Shown one piece after another: positions 17,671-24,931 of a stretch of DNA of 64,000 bases. The DNA comes from Solibacillus faecavium (GTDB taxonomy: Bacteria > Bacillota > Bacilli > Bacillales_A > Planococcaceae): NCBI RefSeq assembly GCF_014836905.1, contig NZ_JACSPZ010000009.1, positions 62,001 through 126,000 on the forward strand, written 5' to 3'. Both the position numbers and the translations under genes were made by a program. The notes below the pieces were generated by a model that was not told the origin of the DNA, ran no database searches, and saw nothing but the letters and a program-made list of their open reading frames with translations. Each line of letters starts with the position of its first letter. Within the stretch, counting starts at the first letter, position 1.

Positions 17671-17859
17671 TTGGAAATTAGCTCTATGATGGCAGCTCAA
17701 GTTGCATCTTTACAGCAAACAGTGCAATTAAGCATTCTTGACAAAGCAATGAATATGGGGACAGCCACTGCTGTTCAAATGATGGAAACACTACCCCAAT
17801 CTCAGGCAGTTCCAGCAGCCCATCCTTATAAAGGACAATCGATTGACGTCCAAGTTTAG
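17671..17859 (+). CDS. YjfB-family putative motility protein, 62 aa
   Basis: The sequence pattern 'SSMMAAQVASLQQTVQLSILDKAMNMGTA' matches the short YjfB family, whose genes belong to flagellar regulons in Bacillus; the molecular role is unknown. TTG start 7 nt after GGAGGG. Preceded by a sigma-D-like promoter and closed by a terminator, so it is a one-gene unit. No flagellar cluster is nearby. Confidence 0.85.
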   Translation: MEISSMMAAQVASLQQTVQLSILDKAMNMGTATAVQMMETLPQSQAVPAAHPYKGQSIDVQV

Positions 17860-17870
17860 GCTAAAAAGAA

Positions 17871-17906
17871 AAACGCTCTTGAACTTTTTCAATGAGCGCT
17901 TTTTCT
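17871..17906 (+). terminator. Terminator of the YjfB-like gene
   Basis: CGCTC-TTGAA / TTCAA-TGAGCG imperfect stem with five T. Confidence 0.8.
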
Positions 17907-18058
17907 ATTTCCTTGTCATATTAATATATTTTTACAAATCTTTTCTCAGCTTTACTCTGTAAACGTCATGTTAAAGTTTCATTAATTACTTTTATAAATT
18001 TACTTTTCGGGTATAACTAATAGTACAGTAAAGGTATCAACTAAAAGGAGTGATTCTT

Positions 18059-18694
18059 ATAGGTATCCATACATTTTTTACAAGTTTAAATGATTTAGAA
18101 CGCATCATTCGTTGTCCCGGACGTTTTAAATTTGAAGAGCATAACGTGGCGGCACATTCATGGAAGGTATCTCAATATGCGATGTTTTTTGCAACTTTAG
18201 AGGAACGCGCAGGGAGTAAAATTGATTGGAAATCTTTATACGAAAAAACAATCAATCATGATTTCGCTGAAGTATTTATTGGAGATATAAAGACACCGGT
18301 CAAACATGCGAGCGTCGAGTTAAAACAAATGCTTGCCCATGTCGAAGAGAAAATGATGGAAAAGTTTATTCTAGAAGAAATACCACCTGATTTGCAGGAT
18401 GTATTTTTTGATCGAATGAAAGAGGGTAAAGATCAGACGATTGAAGGTCGTTTACTTGAATTCTCTGATAAGCTTGATCAGTTTTATGAGTCATTTTCAG
18501 AGCTTAAGCGTGGAAACACCGATAAGGAATTTGTCTATATGTATGAAAGTGCATTAAGTAAGCTCCTATTAATTAATTTACCGGTATCTGTTGCATACTT
18601 CCGCAATGAAATTTTATCAGATGTTGTGACGGAAAAAACGGTGATTGATATTGCTTTATTAACAGAAAATATTCTACAGCAACATAACGACTAA
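18059..18694 (+). CDS. YfbR-like HD-domain phosphohydrolase, likely ATA start
   Basis: 211 aa from an ATA codon at 18059, which lies 8 nt after AAAGGAG. The only standard in-frame start, GTG at 18050, overlaps the last base of that RBS and has none of its own. The HD metal motif is complete: 'EEHNVAAHSW' (His), 'INHDFAEVFIGDIKTP' (His-Asp) and 'LLEFSDKLDQF' (last Asp). Members of this family dephosphorylate deoxynucleoside 5'-monophosphates in the cytosol. The window shows no partner gene. The start is the uncertain part; the product class is well supported. Confidence 0.88.
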   Translation: MGIHTFFTSLNDLERIIRCPGRFKFEEHNVAAHSWKVSQYAMFFATLEERAGSKIDWKSLYEKTINHDFAEVFIGDIKTPVKHASVELKQMLAHVEEKMMEKFILEEIPPDLQDVFFDRMKEGKDQTIEGRLLEFSDKLDQFYESFSELKRGNTDKEFVYMYESALSKLLLINLPVSVAYFRNEILSDVVTEKTVIDIALLTENILQQHND

Positions 18695-18699
18695 CGACA

Positions 18700-18736
18700 G
18701 AAGGCTTCCGAAATATAAGGAAGGCTTTTTTTTTGG
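18700..18736 (+). terminator. Terminator of the HD-domain gene
   Basis: AAGGCTTCC / GGAAGGCTT stem with one mismatch, then nine T. Confidence 0.7.
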
Positions 18737-18774
18737 ACTCATCACGCGAATTGCGTAACGAGGATAAATAGAGG

Positions 18775-18839
18775 AACGGATTTCCCTTATTTCAAAAATA
18801 AAATAAAAAATAGTAAAAATAAAGGAAGGAATTTCCGTT
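18775..18839. repeat. Inverted repeat, AT-rich loop
   Basis: AACGGATTTCCCTTATTT and AAATAAAGGAAGG-AATTTCCGTT face each other across about 24 AT-rich bases. Imperfect stem of about 16 bp. Confidence 0.6.
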
Positions 18840-18952
18840 ATTGACCTAAAAAACATTAAATTTATGAATTTTATTCGTTCATCACCGTAAGTTAAGGATG
18901 ACAAAGTTGCCGCCTCGCGATAGCGCAAGCGGCTTGATGAGGTGTTTTTTAC

Positions 18953-19078
18953 TTCACTTTATAACGAGGGAAAAATTTTGGGATTGGTGGGCCTCGCAAA
19001 CGGCAATAAAGGCCGTGATTAAGACACGTATCACGTGGCTTTAGCGCTGTCTTGCCGCAGCCCACCAATCAAAGTGAA
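18953..19078. repeat. Large imperfect palindrome, possible structured RNA or small non-coding element
   Basis: Nested arms: TTCACTTT / AAAGTGAA (18953-18960, 19071-19078), GATTGGTGGGC / GCCCACCAATC (18982-18992, 19060-19070, perfect), CGGCAA / TTGCCG (19001, 19052) and TAAAG-CC-GTGAT / ATCAC-GG-CTTTA (19007-19019, 19030-19043). The whole can fold into one rod about 90 nt long. No open frame. The 500-bp gap 18695-19194 holds nothing else except two smaller inverted repeats. Confidence 0.75.
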
Positions 19079-19133
19079 ATCTTATTAGAAAAGCAACCCC
19101 ATGTTATGGCGATGAGCTTTTTTTTTCCTTTTT

Positions 19134-19159
19134 TGTAACGAATTCTATTATGAAGGTAC
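19134..19159 (+). promoter_or_regulatory. Possible ECF-type promoter of the second sigma operon
   Basis: TGTAAC (19134-19139), 16 nt, GTAC (19156-19159). The -35 fits the ECF pattern; the -10 is not the usual CGTC/CGTA. A sigma-A -10 (TATAAT) also lies just downstream. Confidence 0.35.
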
Positions 19160-19194
19160 TATAATAATAAACATCATTTTGTGAGGTGAACTGA

Positions 19195-19686
19195 GTGGAT
19201 GCGCTAGAACAGATATATCGGGAGCTGCAACCGAAAATATACGCTTATTTTTATATTAAAACATCCAATTCAGCCATCGCTGAAGATCTTACACAGGATG
19301 TTTTTTACGAAGCAGCAAAATCGATCCATACATATCGCGGTGAAGCGGCACTATCGACATGGCTTTTTCATATTGCAAATAATTTGTTGAAAAAGCATTA
19401 CCGCAAAAAAAGTTATGAAAAGAGCTTAGCATCCAAAATGGAGGCACAACCGTCGATTACATTATTTACTACCGAGCAACTCATCGAATTAAAAGATGAA
19501 TCAAAACGGCTCCTGTCAAAGATTGAACAGCTCGGTCCTCCATTTAAGGATATTGTATTGCTTCGAATTATTGGTGAACTAAGTTTTAAAGAAATTGGTG
19601 AACTGCTGGAGCTAAGCGAAAACTATGTACGTGTTAACTTTCATCGGCAAAAAATTAAGCTACAACGAGAGGAGGAATTGTTATGA
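19195..19686 (+). CDS. ECF-family RNA polymerase sigma factor
   Basis: 163 aa. Region 2 'YAYFYIKTSNSAIAEDLTQDVFYEAAKSIHTYRGEAALSTWLFHIANN' and region 4 'LGPPFKDIVLLRIIGELSFKEIGELLELSENYVRVNFHRQKIKLQ'. GTG start after GAGGTGAACTGA. The stop overlaps the start of the zinc-finger anti-sigma gene (TTATGA), so the two are translationally coupled. Confidence 0.95.
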   Translation: MDALEQIYRELQPKIYAYFYIKTSNSAIAEDLTQDVFYEAAKSIHTYRGEAALSTWLFHIANNLLKKHYRKKSYEKSLASKMEAQPSITLFTTEQLIELKDESKRLLSKIEQLGPPFKDIVLLRIIGELSFKEIGELLELSENYVRVNFHRQKIKLQREEELL

Positions 19687-20273
19687 ATTCATGTAAAATT
19701 ACTGAGGATTTGTTGCCTTTATATGAAGAAAATCTTGTCCAGCCTGAAACAAAACAATGGATTGAGCAACATTTAGCCAGTTGCCCAAATTGCCAAAAGC
19801 TAACTTCCGCCACAATGGAAGAATTACCGGCTCTACCTTCACCTAAAAAGGCTGCTTCAAAAATGATTAAGCACGCACATTTAAAACTTACGATTTATCA
19901 GTTATTGTTCGTTATTCTTTCTTTTGTCTTTGCTATAAACACTTCATTGTTAAATGAAAGCTTCACATTTATTTTGTCTTATTTTATTTTAGGGATTGTA
20001 ACATTTTACTTTTATCGTCATACAATTCTCACGCTATTGTTGGCATTCGTACCTGTATTTATTTGGTCAATTTATACAACAATTGATTCTTTCGGCTCCT
20101 ATTCGAATTGGTATGCTGACCAAATCATTTACCACGCCTCTACCCTTTCACTTTTATGGGAAATTACTTTGGGTGGTCTATTTACCGCTTTTATTCACAC
20201 GATCTTTACTGTTCTGGGAATTATCGTTGTCAAACTACTTATTCAAGCTTTTAACAAGGAGGATTCGATATGA
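19683..20273 (+). CDS. Zinc-finger anti-sigma factor, membrane-bound
   Basis: 196 aa. N-terminal zinc-binding anti-sigma (ZAS) motif: 'EQHLASCPNC' (His-x3-Cys-x2-Cys) plus the early cysteine in 'MNSCKITEDLLPLYEE'. Four hydrophobic helices follow (about 70-190), so it probably holds the sigma factor at the membrane. It overlaps both neighbours by 4 nt, the usual layout of a sigma/anti-sigma operon. Confidence 0.92.
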   Translation: MNSCKITEDLLPLYEENLVQPETKQWIEQHLASCPNCQKLTSATMEELPALPSPKKAASKMIKHAHLKLTIYQLLFVILSFVFAINTSLLNESFTFILSYFILGIVTFYFYRHTILTLLLAFVPVFIWSIYTTIDSFGSYSNWYADQIIYHASTLSLLWEITLGGLFTAFIHTIFTVLGIIVVKLLIQAFNKEDSI

Positions 20274-20983
20274 AAAAGTGGCTTTCAATTCTATTGGCCC
20301 TCGTTATTACAGGTTCCGTACTGTTCGGTTATAACGAATTTAACGGCAATTTCATTTCAAAACAAATTGCTAAATCTACGATAAAGGCATACTTAACCGA
20401 ATATTATCCAAATACCAGTTTTCGTGTAGAAAAAGGCTCCTATAATTTTAAATTTAATACCTATGATTTTGATGTAACTTTCAATGAAGAACCTAATTAT
20501 TGGAACTATACATTTGAAGTAGGGCCTAAATATGTACCAAATACGATTGAGGCTAAGATGATGCATTATGATTCAAGGGATGAAACAAAATCGAATGACT
20601 GGAGCGATCAAGGTTCACAATATATAAAAAACTTATTAGAAACATTTCCGATTGGTAACATATTTTACTCTATCGATGTACCGAATCAATTTTCGCAAAC
20701 GAAGTGGACTCCAACTGTAAATGTTATCGTTCCACCTTCGATTACAATGGAGTTTCCTTTATATAAAGGTGAAACAAAAGAAGAATTTATAAAAATTGTT
20801 CAAGAAATTCAATCTGTGTTGGACGCAGATGATATTAAGTATGATACTGTTTTTATTTATATGGATGAACAAATTGATAACCGTGACGGCAAAAAAGAGG
20901 GCTATGCATCCCTTTACTATGAAAGAAAGTACAATATAGAGTTTCAGGCGAATGTGCCAGTTACAATAGATGATATTCATTAA
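20270..20983 (+). CDS. Exported protein of the ECF operon (YfjL-like)
   Basis: 237 aa. N-terminal hydrophobic helix (about 4-20) then an extracytoplasmic domain rich in Tyr/Phe ('IKAYLTEYYPNTSFRVEKGSYNFKFNTYDFDVTF'). It resembles the YfjL-like group that often follows ECF sigma/anti-sigma pairs in Bacillales; function unknown. It overlaps the anti-sigma stop by 4 nt and is preceded by AAGGAGG within that gene. A possible third component that senses or modifies the signal outside the membrane. Confidence 0.75.
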   Translation: MKKWLSILLALVITGSVLFGYNEFNGNFISKQIAKSTIKAYLTEYYPNTSFRVEKGSYNFKFNTYDFDVTFNEEPNYWNYTFEVGPKYVPNTIEAKMMHYDSRDETKSNDWSDQGSQYIKNLLETFPIGNIFYSIDVPNQFSQTKWTPTVNVIVPPSITMEFPLYKGETKEEFIKIVQEIQSVLDADDIKYDTVFIYMDEQIDNRDGKKEGYASLYYERKYNIEFQANVPVTIDDIH

Positions 20984-21025
20984 AACGGTTCAAAACATTT
21001 GACTTTTTTTGTCGAACGTACTTTC

Positions 21026-21054
21026 TTGCACATAGCAGAAAGTTGTTATATTAT
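21026..21054 (+). promoter_or_regulatory. Sigma-A promoter of the 6S-like RNA
   Basis: TTGCAC, 17 nt, TATTAT, followed by a run leading to the first base of the RNA at about 21061. Confidence 0.7.
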
Positions 21055-21060
21055 ATGAAT

Positions 21061-21313
21061 TAGGCTACGTTGTACGTACGAATATTAAGTTTTAACCTTT
21101 ATACTTATACAGGGAGTTTTACATCGATGTTGGAATGGCGTGCCTGGACTCTTTTGACTTCAGGATAGACAGGATAGCATTTGCGAACACCCACTTTGAG
21201 GAGTGGTGGTTTAAAACTTTCTATAATAACTACGGCAATGTGGCTGCTTACATAAGTAGCGTCATATCAAGGTTTATACAGCATCTTAACCAAATTGGTT
21301 GAGGTGCTTTTTT
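21061..21313 (+). ncRNA. ssrS: Probable 6S RNA (6S-1 type)
   Basis: No open frame; own promoter and own terminator (21280-21313). The ends pair: GCTAC at 21064 with GTAGC at 21256, plus TGTA/TACA next to it, giving a closed rod of about 197 nt, the size of 6S RNA. Next inside, AAGTTTTAACC (21087) pairs with GGTTTAAAACTT (21210 region). As I recall, B. subtilis 6S-1 has AGUUUUGACC at the place where RNA polymerase makes its product RNA; the matching word here lies about 27 nt from the 5' end. Inner hairpins CCTG...CAGG and CCACT/AGTGG follow. 6S RNA binds sigma-A polymerase as a promoter mimic. Confidence 0.65.
21280..21313 (+). terminator. Terminator of the 6S-like RNA
   Basis: AGCATCTTAACCAA / TTGGTTGAGGTGCT near-perfect stem, T7. 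Confidence 0.9.
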
Positions 21314-21379
21314 CATTTTTATTTATCTAGCGTATCATCCTCGATTAAATTGTAAAAATCCATGTGTTCAGAATAAAAA

Positions 21380-21401
21380 GCCACACCCGATTGGATGTGA
21401 C
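21380..21401 (-). terminator. Terminator of the 65-aa gene
   Basis: CACATCC / GGGTGTG stem with T5 on the minus strand. Confidence 0.75.
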
Positions 21402-21409
21402 TTCGAATA

Positions 21410-21607
21410 TTACTTTACTTCTTCTATAGAAACAATGTGGTTTGTAAATATTAGTTCTGATTGTTCTTCTTTTCCATCATTTAACACGAATCTTATATAA
21501 CCAGAATGAAAGTGACCGTCATCCTTTAAATACATTTCTTCAAATTCCTCAAGACTGGCTTTCATCTCTATCTTTTCTCCGTTACTTAAACGTAAAATTA
21601 AACTCAT
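21410..21607 (-). CDS. Hypothetical protein, 65 aa
   Basis: Begins MSLILRLSNGEKIEM and ends in a strand-like 'ELIFTNHIVSIEEVK'. Small beta-rich acidic cytosolic protein; the family is not recognised. ATG at 21607 follows GGAGG by 7 nt; an upstream in-frame start (21634) has no RBS. It ends at a terminator and is monocistronic. Confidence 0.75.
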   Translation of the reverse strand: MSLILRLSNGEKIEMKASLEEFEEMYLKDDGHFHSGYIRFVLNDGKEEQSELIFTNHIVSIEEVK

Positions 21608-21704
21608 AACTATACCTCCATTCATACTAATCATAATTCAAATGGAAATTATTGTCACTACTATATCTTGAATAATAAAAAGCCGTTATCAAATAATTCA
21701 CTTC

Positions 21705-21739
21705 AAGCATATTCGCATTAATTGTAAATATGCTTTTTT
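21705..21739 (+). terminator. Orphan terminator upstream of the sugar kinase gene
   Basis: AAGCATAT / ATATGCTT stem followed by T6. No plus-strand gene ends here, so it may be an attenuator for the kinase or close a short unannotated RNA. Confidence 0.6.
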
Positions 21740-21829
21740 GTTTTCTTAACATGAAATAGGGTAAATATTTACAATTGATGTTCGTCTATGACAAAATTTA
21801 TGAAATCACACCATTTTGGAGGAATCGAT

Positions 21830-22771
21830 ATGAAGCAAATTTTATGTATTGGTGAATTATTAATCGATTTTTTTACAACTCAAACCGAGCAATCAATAAT
21901 AGAAGCAACTACCTTTGAAAAACAAGCAGGTGGAGCTCCTGCCAATGTTGCAGCTGCTATCGCAAAACTCGGTGGTCAAGCGTATTTTTGCGGAAAAGTG
22001 GGTGACGATGCATTTGGTCACTTTCTGAAACAAACATTGGAGCATGCAGGTGTTCATACAGACCAGCTTATTTTTGATTCAACTGCACCTACTACTTTAG
22101 CTTTCGTATCCAGACAAGCCAGTGGTGAGCGGGATTTCATCTTTAATCGAGGTGCCGATGAGTTGCTTTGCATTGAAGACCTCAATCTCCAACATTTAAT
22201 GTCCATTAATATGATCCATTTCGGTTCAGCAACTGCTCTTTTAAGTGAACCTTTTAGCAGAACTTACGAACAATTAATGCAAACTTTATTATTACAAAAT
22301 CATTTTATTTCATTCGATCCAAATTACCGTGCTGACTTGTGGAAGCACGATACTGAACAGTTTATTCAAAAATGCGAACCGTTTCTCGAGGCAGCTCACT
22401 TCATTAAAATGAGTGACGAAGAATTAATGTTATTGTCTCGGGCAGAGAGCTTTGAACAAGCAATTGAATGGCTGAGTCAGTTTAGCGACAAAACAATTGC
22501 CATTACACAAGGAGCTGACGGGACAGTACTCGTTCAAAACGGAAAGATAACAACTGTACCACCAAATAGGGTAAATTGTATCGATTCAACAGGGGCTGGT
22601 GATGCTTTTGTTGGTGCCGTTTTATATGAGCTAAGTAAACGTGATGAAACGAACCTTTTTTTTAATGAGTGGGTGAATATTATTGAATTTGCCAACTTTG
22701 TTGCTTCAAAAGTTTGTGAAAAAGTCGGTGCAATTGATGCGCTTTTAGCATTAGAAGACTTACAACAATAA
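21830..22771 (+). CDS. PfkB-family sugar kinase (fructokinase-like)
   Basis: 313 aa. Ribokinase-fold kinase: first signature 'GGAPANVAAAIAKLGG' near residue 39, second signature 'DSTGAGDAFVGAVLYEL' near residue 250 with the catalytic Asp in GAGD. It phosphorylates a sugar with ATP in the cytosol; fructose is the likeliest substrate but no sugar transporter is adjacent. Start at 21830 chosen for its GGAGG ribosome binding site; the frame is open further upstream. Confidence 0.88.
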   Translation: MKQILCIGELLIDFFTTQTEQSIIEATTFEKQAGGAPANVAAAIAKLGGQAYFCGKVGDDAFGHFLKQTLEHAGVHTDQLIFDSTAPTTLAFVSRQASGERDFIFNRGADELLCIEDLNLQHLMSINMIHFGSATALLSEPFSRTYEQLMQTLLLQNHFISFDPNYRADLWKHDTEQFIQKCEPFLEAAHFIKMSDEELMLLSRAESFEQAIEWLSQFSDKTIAITQGADGTVLVQNGKITTVPPNRVNCIDSTGAGDAFVGAVLYELSKRDETNLFFNEWVNIIEFANFVASKVCEKVGAIDALLALEDLQQ

Positions 22772-22778
22772 AGAAAAA

Positions 22779-22820
22779 GAAGGTATGCTAAGGAAAAAAT
22801 TTTTAGCATACCTTCTATTT
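22779..22820. terminator. Bidirectional terminator
   Basis: AGAAGGTATGCTAA / TTAGCATACCTTCT perfect 14-bp stem between convergent genes. Confidence 0.92.
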
Positions 22821-22825
22821 ATCAG

Positions 22826-24196
22826 CTAATTAGGCAGTATAATTTCTACTTTTGTCCCCTTACCTAACTCGCTCTTTATATTAAATTGCCCTTTATGCCG
22901 TTTTACAATTTCCGTGACAATCGCCAACCCAAGACCACTGCTTTGGCTTGAACGTGATGGGTCAACTCGGTAAAAACGTTCCTTTACCTTTTCCAGTGCT
23001 TCCTCAGGAATTCCAATCCCGTAATCCTGTATAACAACGATTATGTCATCGTCTTTTTTACTGCAGGTTACAATAATTTTCCCCTTATCTTCACTGTATC
23101 GAATCGCATTTGACAGTAAGTTATCCCATACTTGCTCAAATAATTGCTCATCAGCAAATACTTCAATTGGTTCCAGCTCATATACAAGCTCCATTTGCTT
23201 ATCATCGAGCTTCCAGCGCTTTGAAAACAGACGTTCCTTTAATTGTTTATCCAACGAATAGCGCTTTTTTTCAATCGGCAGGTTTTTCTGGTCCAATGAG
23301 CTCAATAGCAGCAACTGCTTTGTCAATGCTGAAAGTCGCTTCGTTTCCTGCTCAATGATTTCCAAATACTGCACGCGTTCCTCTTCAGTATTCTCCGCAT
23401 CTTTCAAAACATTTGCGTACCCTTGAATATTAAGTAACGGCGATTGAAAATCATGCGATACATTATTTATAAAATCTTTTTTAATCTGATCGTTTTCCGC
23501 TAAACGATTGGCCATCTTTTGGAACTGTGTTGCAAGTTGACCGAGTTCATCGTTCCGATCAATTTGCAAATAAATATCATAATCTTCCTGTGCAATTTGC
23601 TCGGTTGCCTCTTGCAGCTGTTTTAACGGCCTTACGAGCTGACGTGCCAGCAAAATCATTGTCAAAAGAATTACAACGGCCGTAATAATAATAAAGCTAA
23701 CGAGTAATAAATGCATTTCTGAAAAGAGCGTTGCGTTAGCTGGCCGAATGAAAAATGCATAATTTTCATTATTAAAGCTAAAGGCCACCCCAACTGTATT
23801 TTGAATATCATTCGCAAAATGATCCATAAATAAAGAAGATCCTTGATACTCCTGAATCCCGTGATAATCATTATCGGAACCAATAATATTCAGCATGTCA
23901 TCGTTTAACTCAACCTTGTTGAAATTATTGCCATACATTGACACATTTCCTGATTGATTAACTACTGCAATTTGATAGCCAAGCTTGGCAACCGACTCAA
24001 AATAGGCTTCATAGCTGTCTCTCGGCATTGTCGTTATAATATTTTTTACTTCCTGTGCTACTTCATAATTTTTGGCATCCGTATTCGGCCGAATTTGAGA
24101 TTGATAAATTTGACCAATCAACAACATAGACATAGTAATACTTACAACGATAACTGCCAATGTCACTACAATATATTGCTTATACAATGTTTTCAT
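22826..24196 (-). CDS. Sensor histidine kinase
   Basis: 456 aa. Two membrane helices (about 8-28 and 160-185) enclose an outer sensor loop of about 130 residues. HAMP at about 186-238; HisKA with phospho-acceptor His248 in 'NNVSHDFQSPLLNIQGYA'; ATPase domain with N-box 'WDNLLSNAIRYS', G1 'DYGIGIPEEAL' and G2 'SSGLGLAIV'. It pairs with the response regulator upstream (4-nt overlap). An MMPL exporter gene precedes the pair on the same strand, suggesting that the system controls that exporter. Confidence 0.95.
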   Translation of the reverse strand: MKTLYKQYIVVTLAVIVVSITMSMLLIGQIYQSQIRPNTDAKNYEVAQEVKNIITTMPRDSYEAYFESVAKLGYQIAVVNQSGNVSMYGNNFNKVELNDDMLNIIGSDNDYHGIQEYQGSSLFMDHFANDIQNTVGVAFSFNNENYAFFIRPANATLFSEMHLLLVSFIIITAVVILLTMILLARQLVRPLKQLQEATEQIAQEDYDIYLQIDRNDELGQLATQFQKMANRLAENDQIKKDFINNVSHDFQSPLLNIQGYANVLKDAENTEEERVQYLEIIEQETKRLSALTKQLLLLSSLDQKNLPIEKKRYSLDKQLKERLFSKRWKLDDKQMELVYELEPIEVFADEQLFEQVWDNLLSNAIRYSEDKGKIIVTCSKKDDDIIVVIQDYGIGIPEEALEKVKERFYRVDPSRSSQSSGLGLAIVTEIVKRHKGQFNIKSELGKGTKVEIILPN

Positions 24197-24861
24197 TTTA
24201 ATTCCTCTATTTTATAGCCAATACCTCGTACTGTTTGAATTTTTACGCGTGCATCCACTTCTTCCAATCGACTTCGTAAACGTTTTATATGGGTTGTCAG
24301 CGTGAAGTCATCCCCATCATAATCATAGCCCCATACTTGCTCCATCAGCTGGTCGCGCGTAAACACCACTTCCGGCCTCGTAGTTAAAATGCTTAGCAGT
24401 TCAAATTCCTTTAAAGGTAATAATAATACTTGCTCCCCTACTTTAACTTCAAATGTCTGTCGGTCAATCAGCATATTGGAAATTTTTGTTTGACTGCGTT
24501 CAAGTTTTTGAAAACGACGTAAAATTGCACGTACTCTAAATAAAAGTTCCTTAGGTTCGAATGGCTTTACCATATAATCATCCGCCCCAGCCAAAAAACC
24601 TTTTTCCTTATCTTCCAGTGTAGTTTTAGCGGTTAACATTAATACCGGAACACCGACTTCAGTTAAGCGCTTCGTCAAAGAAATACCGTCCATTTTCGGC
24701 ATCATGACATCTACAATAGCCAAATCCACTAATTCCTGCTGCAAAATAGTCATTGCCTCCAATCCATTACTTGCAAACAACGCTTCATAGCCTTCTTTTT
24801 TCAGATGAATACCGATTAATTTTCGTATAAATGCATCGTCATCTACAACTAAAATCCGCAT
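24193..24861 (-). CDS. OmpR-family response regulator
   Basis: 222 aa. Receiver domain with acidic pocket 'VVDDDAF', phospho-acceptor Asp51 ('AIVDVMMPKMDG') and Lys79 ('MLTAKTT'); winged-helix output domain at about 125-222 ending 'HIKRLRSRLEEVDARVKIQTVRGIGYKIE'. ATG at 24861 follows AAGGCGGTG; a GTG 9 nt upstream lies inside that RBS. Stop overlaps the kinase start. Confidence 0.95.
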   Translation of the reverse strand: MRILVVDDDAFIRKLIGIHLKKEGYEALFASNGLEAMTILQQELVDLAIVDVMMPKMDGISLTKRLTEVGVPVLMLTAKTTLEDKEKGFLAGADDYMVKPFEPKELLFRVRAILRRFQKLERSQTKISNMLIDRQTFEVKVGEQVLLLPLKEFELLSILTTRPEVVFTRDQLMEQVWGYDYDGDDFTLTTHIKRLRSRLEEVDARVKIQTVRGIGYKIEELK

Positions 24862-24884
24862 TAAGTTCACCGCCTTCTTATACT

Positions 24885-24914
24885 AAAAAGAGACACCGAA
24901 TTACTCGATGCCCC
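24885..24914 (-). terminator. Weak terminator between the MMPL gene and the regulator
   Basis: GGCATCGA / TCGGTGTC stem with two G-T pairs, then TCTTTTTAG on the minus strand. Allows partial readthrough. Confidence 0.55.
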
Positions 24915-24931
24915 CTTCTATCTAATACGCC

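Noticed and set aside
17449..17700. Minus-strand frame of 83 codons
   Set aside because: It runs into the motility gene on the other strand, has no RBS, and covers the sigma-D-like promoter.
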